Positions 8,472-10,745 of a stretch of 10,745 bases of DNA are shown piece after piece (within the stretch, counting starts at the first letter, position 1; the number at the start of each line of letters is the position of its first letter). The stretch lies in assembly GCA_029934755.1 (NCBI GenBank), contig JAOZLQ010000073.1, forward strand, positions 1-10,745, in the 5' to 3' direction. Source of the DNA: Desulfuromusa sp. Lineage in GTDB: Bacteria; Desulfobacterota; Desulfuromonadia; Desulfuromonadales; Geopsychrobacteraceae. A program made the translations under genes and the position numbers. A model generated the notes under the pieces. The model made no database searches. It was not told where the DNA came from and saw only the letters and a list, made by a program, of their open reading frames with translations.

Positions 8472-8519
8472 GTCAGTCTCCTTATACAGAAAAGAAATAC
8501 AGCAATATAACCTTTCTTA

Positions 8520-8547
8520 CATATAGCATAATTTTAATATATAGCAA
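8520..8547 (-). promoter_or_regulatory. candidate promoter of the autotransporter gene
   Basis: On the minus strand TTGCTA (8542-8547), a 16-base spacer and TATATG (8520-8525) would start transcription near 8513, giving a leader of about 40 nt before the ATG at 8471. An alternative is a perfect TTGACA at 8583-8588, but it has only TTAAAT (8559-8564, spacing 18) as a partner. The whole 8500-8590 stretch is so AT-rich that chance matches are expected, so the exact site is uncertain. Confidence 0.4.
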
Positions 8548-8548
8548 C

Positions 8549-8570
8549 ATATAATTAAATTTAATTATAT
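8549..8570. promoter_or_regulatory. 22-bp perfect AT palindrome, possible operator
   Basis: ATATAATTAAA (8549-8559) is followed directly by its exact reverse complement (8560-8570), a 22-bp palindrome with no spacer made only of A and T. It lies just upstream of the -35 of the nearer candidate promoter and overlaps the -10 region of the alternative one. This placement suits a dimeric regulator or a nucleoid protein. AT-rich DNA produces palindromes by chance, so function is inferred. Confidence 0.45.
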
Positions 8571-8614
8571 ATTTTTATTTCATGTCAATTTCCTACTAAA
8601 ATAGTCATCTTCGT

Positions 8615-8815
8615 GAAAATGGGGATCCAGTTTTTTTGACGAGCCAAGAAAACTTCAGCATTTCCGCCTGCACGGGAATGCCGGTTACTGGCAGCAAAAA
8701 CATATCGCTTCGCGAGCACCCCCATCCCAACCTTCCCCCATAAAGCGGGGAAGGAGTAAAGCCCTCTCTCACGGCCTGTGGGAGAGAGTTAGTAAGAGGG
8801 GAAGGTCTTGGCTGA
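8615..8815. repeat. GC-rich hairpin cluster, probable dispersed noncoding repeat
   Basis: Several hairpins sit side by side in the gap between the autotransporter and the downstream end of the next gene. CATTTCCG (8659-8666) pairs with CGGGAATG (8673-8680), with one wobble. TGCC (8679-8682) pairs with GGCA (8690-8693). CCTTCCCC (8731-8738) pairs perfectly with GGGGAAGG (8747-8754). CTCTCTC (8764-8770) pairs with GAGAGAG (8782-8788). The wording (GGATCC...CCTGCACGGGAATG, then CCCCCATCCCAACCTTCCCC) resembles intergenic repeats scattered through many proteobacterial genomes. Composition differs sharply from the AT-rich DNA on both sides. A minus-strand open frame here (8605-8856) is rejected as non-coding. 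The hairpins may also end transcription of the hydrolase gene at 8871-9620. Confidence 0.55.
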
Positions 8816-8870
8816 AGATTTGAGCTAATCAGGTAAATAGTTAAGGCCCGATCCATTTCTTCTTAGTATT

Positions 8871-9620
8871 TCAAAGATCGCCAATAAACGCCCCCACCAG
8901 TTCAAAATATTCCCGCGCATTAACATACATGATGTCATTATGAGTTCCTTGCGGGAAAATTTTCAATTTTTTCTTGCCAGGTGCCCAGTCATAAAGCCGC
9001 TGCCCATGGCTGACATCGACCAGTCCATCATTTTTGGTGTGCATAACCAATACCAAACCGGGGTAAGACGCCATTTTACGTTGATGATTCAAGCTGCGAT
9101 CAGCCTCTGCTTCAAATTCAGCAGCACTGATCCCCAACTCAGCAGGATCAACCCGCAATAACAGCCGCTCCAACACATCTGCAACGCCACTCTCTAAAAT
9201 CAGCCCAGCGGCCTGAGGAAATCTGACCGCAGCCTCAATAGCAAAGATTGAACCGACACTCCGCCCAAAAAAGATCAAATCACTCACTGGGCGTTGTAGC
9301 GACTCAATGATCGGAACGACATCTGCAAGCATTTTTCCTAGTTGTGGTTGTCCGGTTGACTGTCCGTAACCACGCAGTTCTGCCAGAAAAACATTACACC
9401 CCATTTGCTGAATCAGGGTCACGAAATCTCCCTGCCAGTCATCAACAATTTCCCCATTACCATGAAAATGAATCAGGGTTTTCGCTGCTGGATCAATTTC
9501 ATGATAGCTACAAGCCAGCCGTGCATCGCCGCAATCGACCCAGAATATATTTTCAAAATAACCTTTACGGGGAAAGAAATAACGTTCACTTATTATATGA
9601 TGATCAAGAATATTGAACAT
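8871..9620 (-). CDS. cytosolic alpha/beta hydrolase
   Basis: A 249-residue serine hydrolase of the Bem46/YfhR-like alpha/beta-hydrolase type, without a signal peptide. ATG at 9620 has GGAGG seven bases upstream, and an open frame reaching 9716 is not needed. Visible residues: HFHGNGE at 51-57 (oxyanion-hole HG motif), nucleophile Ser121 in FFGRSVGS, Asp198 in HTKNDGLVDV, and His227 in PQGTHND. AELRGYGQSTG (80-90) after the second strand is the usual R-G-[YF]-G-x-S loop of this family. The substrate is unknown, and small-molecule esterase or thioesterase activity is possible. The gene is transcribed away from the CBS-domain gene, with its own promoter candidate at 9660-9687. Its downstream side ends in the GC-rich hairpin cluster. 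Confidence 0.9.
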   Translation of the reverse strand: MFNILDHHIISERYFFPRKGYFENIFWVDCGDARLACSYHEIDPAAKTLIHFHGNGEIVDDWQGDFVTLIQQMGCNVFLAELRGYGQSTGQPQLGKMLADVVPIIESLQRPVSDLIFFGRSVGSIFAIEAAVRFPQAAGLILESGVADVLERLLLRVDPAELGISAAEFEAEADRSLNHQRKMASYPGLVLVMHTKNDGLVDVSHGQRLYDWAPGKKKLKIFPQGTHNDIMYVNAREYFELVGAFIGDL

Positions 9621-9659
9621 AATGTAACCTCCAACATATGTAATTTTAGGCTTATAGAT

Positions 9660-9687
9660 ATTATGACCGAAATTCACAACCTCGCAA
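9660..9687 (-). promoter_or_regulatory. candidate sigma-70 promoter of the hydrolase gene
   Basis: On the minus strand TTGCGA (9682-9687), a 16-base spacer and CATAAT (9660-9665) lie about 40 bp before the ATG at 9620. Four of six and five of six bases match the consensus. It is the best match in this interval, but it is based on sequence alone. Confidence 0.5.
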
Positions 9688-9923
9688 GAAGATATCTGAC
9701 TGTATTGAAAAGACAATATGCCAATAATTAGAATGAGTAATCAACCCATGCCTCTTTATTATATTATGAACATTTCAATTTGGATTAAATCCCTTGAGCT
9801 TACCTATAGACTGAGCAATAATTGCGTATCTGCCAATAATTTGTAAAGTGAGGTCAAAAATGAAAAAACAAAAGTGGCAATAACCGCCGCAAACAGCATC
9901 AGAAAGGATTAACCAAAACTGGA

Positions 9924-9952
9924 TTGATATATTATATCAGCAATTATATAAT
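9924..9952 (+). promoter_or_regulatory. sigma-70 promoter of the CBS-domain gene with overlapping inverted repeat
   Basis: TTGATA (9924-9929), a 17-base spacer and a perfect TATAAT (9947-9952) form a near-consensus promoter, predicting a start near 9959 and a leader of about 40 nt before the ATG at 9999. TGATATA (9925-9931) and TATATCA (9933-9939) form a perfect inverted repeat around one central base. The repeat overlaps the -35 element, a position where a bound repressor would block RNA polymerase. The repressor is not identifiable here. Confidence 0.65.
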
Positions 9953-9998
9953 GTGGAGAGCTGGTTGAAACTCATAAACAGATAGTATGGAGGATCAA

Positions 9999-10403
9999 AT
10001 GACCGAATCATTTCGAATTAAAGATTTCATGAATCCAAAACCTGTGACAGTCCTGCCTGACGCGAGTATTGCTGAAGTTGTAAAACTTACTTTGAAACAT
10101 AAAGTTTCAGGGGTTATTGTTGTCGATAAATCAAATAATCTTTTGGGGATGATATCTGAGCTGGATTGCCTCAGGGAAATGTCTGGTAGCATCTATCATG
10201 AAGGGCGCAATGCCTCATCTTTAAGTGCAAAAGACATCATGACCAAAGATGTCATGACGGCATCTCCTGACGGTCAACTTTTTGATGTTATGACTTCCAT
10301 GCTAAATCAAAGGCAACGAAGAAGACCTGTTGTTGATAATGGCAGAGTTATCGGTCAGGTAACTTGCCGGCAGCTTTTAAAAATTATCGCCTCTTTCTCC
10401 TGA
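9999..10403 (+). CDS. two-CBS-domain protein
   Basis: A 134-residue protein made of a tandem pair of CBS domains and nothing else. Such stand-alone pairs bind adenine nucleotides (AMP, ATP, SAM or NADH in various members) and act as energy- or redox-sensing regulators. Domain 1 spans about residues 8-60 (FMNPKPVTVLPDASIAEVVK, then VSGVIVVDKSNNLLGMISELD). Domain 2 spans about 79-133 (DIMTKDVMTASPDGQLFDVM, then RRRPVVDNGRVIGQVTCRQLL). I chose the ATG at 9999 because GGAGG (9989-9993) lies five bases before it. The ATG at 9987 would overlap that site and adds only four residues. It has its own strong promoter match and is divergent from the hydrolase gene. The ligand and partner cannot be read from the sequence. 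Confidence 0.92.
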   Translation: MTESFRIKDFMNPKPVTVLPDASIAEVVKLTLKHKVSGVIVVDKSNNLLGMISELDCLREMSGSIYHEGRNASSLSAKDIMTKDVMTASPDGQLFDVMTSMLNQRQRRRPVVDNGRVIGQVTCRQLLKIIASFS

Positions 10404-10423
10404 TTTTAATATCAGCTATTTTT
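10400..10423 (+). terminator. weak terminator after the CBS-domain gene
   Basis: CTGAT (10400-10404) pairs with ATCAG (10411-10415) around a six-base loop and is followed after three bases by TTTTT (10419-10423). The stem overlaps the stop codon and is short and AT-rich, so it would be a weak terminator at best. It lies between this gene and the convergent ABC-transporter gene. Confidence 0.35.
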
Positions 10424-10464
10424 ATATTGTCAGAGAACCGGTGAATTTTCCCGAGTGAAAATGT

Positions 10465-10745
10465 TTAAACCTTAAAACAGCGCACCTTATATTGATTTCC
10501 TTTTTCTACTAATAATGGATGCTCTTTTTCACAATCAGCATCTTTCAGGGGGCACCTGCCAGCAAAATAGCATCCGTCAGGTAGATCAATCGGGCTTGGG
10601 ATTTCACCGGTTTCCAGAACCTTTTCGCTCATCATCGGGTTATCAATATCGGGCACGGCAGCAAAAAGCATCTTTGTGTAAGGATGCTGCGGATTGCTGA
10701 AAATTTTTTCCTTGGTTCCGTATTCGACAATTTCCCCAAGATACA
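10465..10745 (-). CDS. oligopeptide/dipeptide ABC transporter ATPase, C-terminal part
   Basis: The gene runs off the window, and only its last 93 full codons are present. The readable start, YLGEIVEYGTKEKIF, follows the Walker/H-loop region of a DppD/DppF/OppD/OppF ATPase. NPQHPYTKMLFAAVPD is the oligopeptide-transporter C-terminal signature with its HPYT motif. The tail carries the cysteine pattern typical of these ATPases: GCYFAGRC, then C in DADC, then the penultimate-region Cys of VRCFKV. Some family members hold an iron-sulfur cluster at such a tail, but that is not established here. It is an inner-membrane-associated ATPase that would power peptide uptake with permease and binding-protein genes outside the window. 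The stop TAA lies at 10465-10467, convergent with the CBS gene. D and F subunits cannot be told apart from this part alone. Confidence 0.9.
   Translation of the reverse strand, partial: YLGEIVEYGTKEKIFSNPQHPYTKMLFAAVPDIDNPMMSEKVLETGEIPSPIDLPDGCYFAGRCPLKDADCEKEHPLLVEKGNQYKVRCFKV

Larger units (their letters stand above)
9621..9998. other. divergent control region, no gene
   Basis: This 378-bp AT-rich stretch separates the divergent hydrolase and CBS genes. It holds a promoter candidate for each gene (described separately). It also contains the octamer CAATAATT three times on the plus strand (9722-9729, 9816-9823, 9834-9841). The first and third lie inside an 11-bp direct repeat TGCCAATAATT (9719-9729, 9831-9841), and the middle one lies inside GCAAT-A-ATTGC (9815-9825). 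A seven-codon frame (ATG 9860, stop 9881-9883, MKKQKWQ) is followed in frame by 33 further open codons of unknown origin. I would not call these genes. Confidence 0.5.

Noticed and set aside
8564..8588. TTGACA paired with TATAAT before the autotransporter gene
   Set aside because: Both hexamers are perfect but only 13 bases apart, too close for a sigma-70 promoter. The TATAAT is part of the AT palindrome.
8605..8856. 83-codon open frame on the minus strand
   Set aside because: It is a translation of the GC-rich hairpin cluster (PSPLTNSLPQAVREGF, LYGGRLGWG). It has no domain or good ribosome site, and this type of spurious product recurs wherever such intergenic repeats occur.
9344..9731. Plus-strand open frames opposite the cytosolic hydrolase gene
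   Set aside because: The minus-strand frame has a complete catalytic set and a strong ribosome site. The plus-strand products have no recognisable features.

Overview
The window is from a Gram-negative bacterium. Evidence for this is an autotransporter with a C-terminal outer-membrane barrel, a probable lipoprotein, and a tdh-kbl pair that is closely collinear with the proteobacterial enzymes. Base composition is middling, with very AT-rich intergenic stretches. A Desulfuromonadales-like or gammaproteobacterial host would fit, but nothing in the sequence settles the lineage.

Layout. Positions 121-2391 (+) hold the threonine-to-glycine pathway: tdh (L-threonine 3-dehydrogenase), then kbl (2-amino-3-ketobutyrate CoA ligase, GTG start). 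Convergent to kbl, at 2417-2587 (-), lies a decayed 3' end of fhs (formate-tetrahydrofolate ligase). Its C-terminal 56 codons are still readable and the rest of the gene is gone. Next on the minus strand are an alpha/beta-hydrolase lipoprotein (2614-3447) and, just upstream of it, a multi-spanning membrane protein with a C-terminal TPR (3468-4715). These two look like a small operon of unknown role. A strong rho-independent terminator (4854-4890) separates them from a 1184-residue autotransporter (4917-8471, -). Its passenger is a long imperfect repeat array, acidic and completely free of lysine and cysteine.

The gap 8472-8870 contains an AT-rich control region with a 22-bp perfect palindrome, followed by a cluster of GC-rich hairpins that looks like a dispersed noncoding repeat. 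A second, cytosolic alpha/beta hydrolase (8871-9620, -) is divergent from a two-CBS-domain protein (9999-10403, +) across a 378-bp control region. That region has good promoter matches for both genes. The window ends in the C-terminus of an oligopeptide/dipeptide ABC transporter ATPase (10465 to beyond 10745, -).

How the genes work together: Tdh and Kbl act sequentially (threonine to 2-amino-3-ketobutyrate to glycine plus acetyl-CoA). The fhs relic would once have added one-carbon metabolism beside glycine production. The remaining genes are separate transcription units with no evident shared pathway. No CRISPR array, prophage, insertion sequence or RNA gene was seen. The unusual items are the lysine-free autotransporter passenger, the fhs relic and the uncharacterised membrane-TPR/lipoprotein-hydrolase pair. 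I do not see a convincing new multi-gene system.
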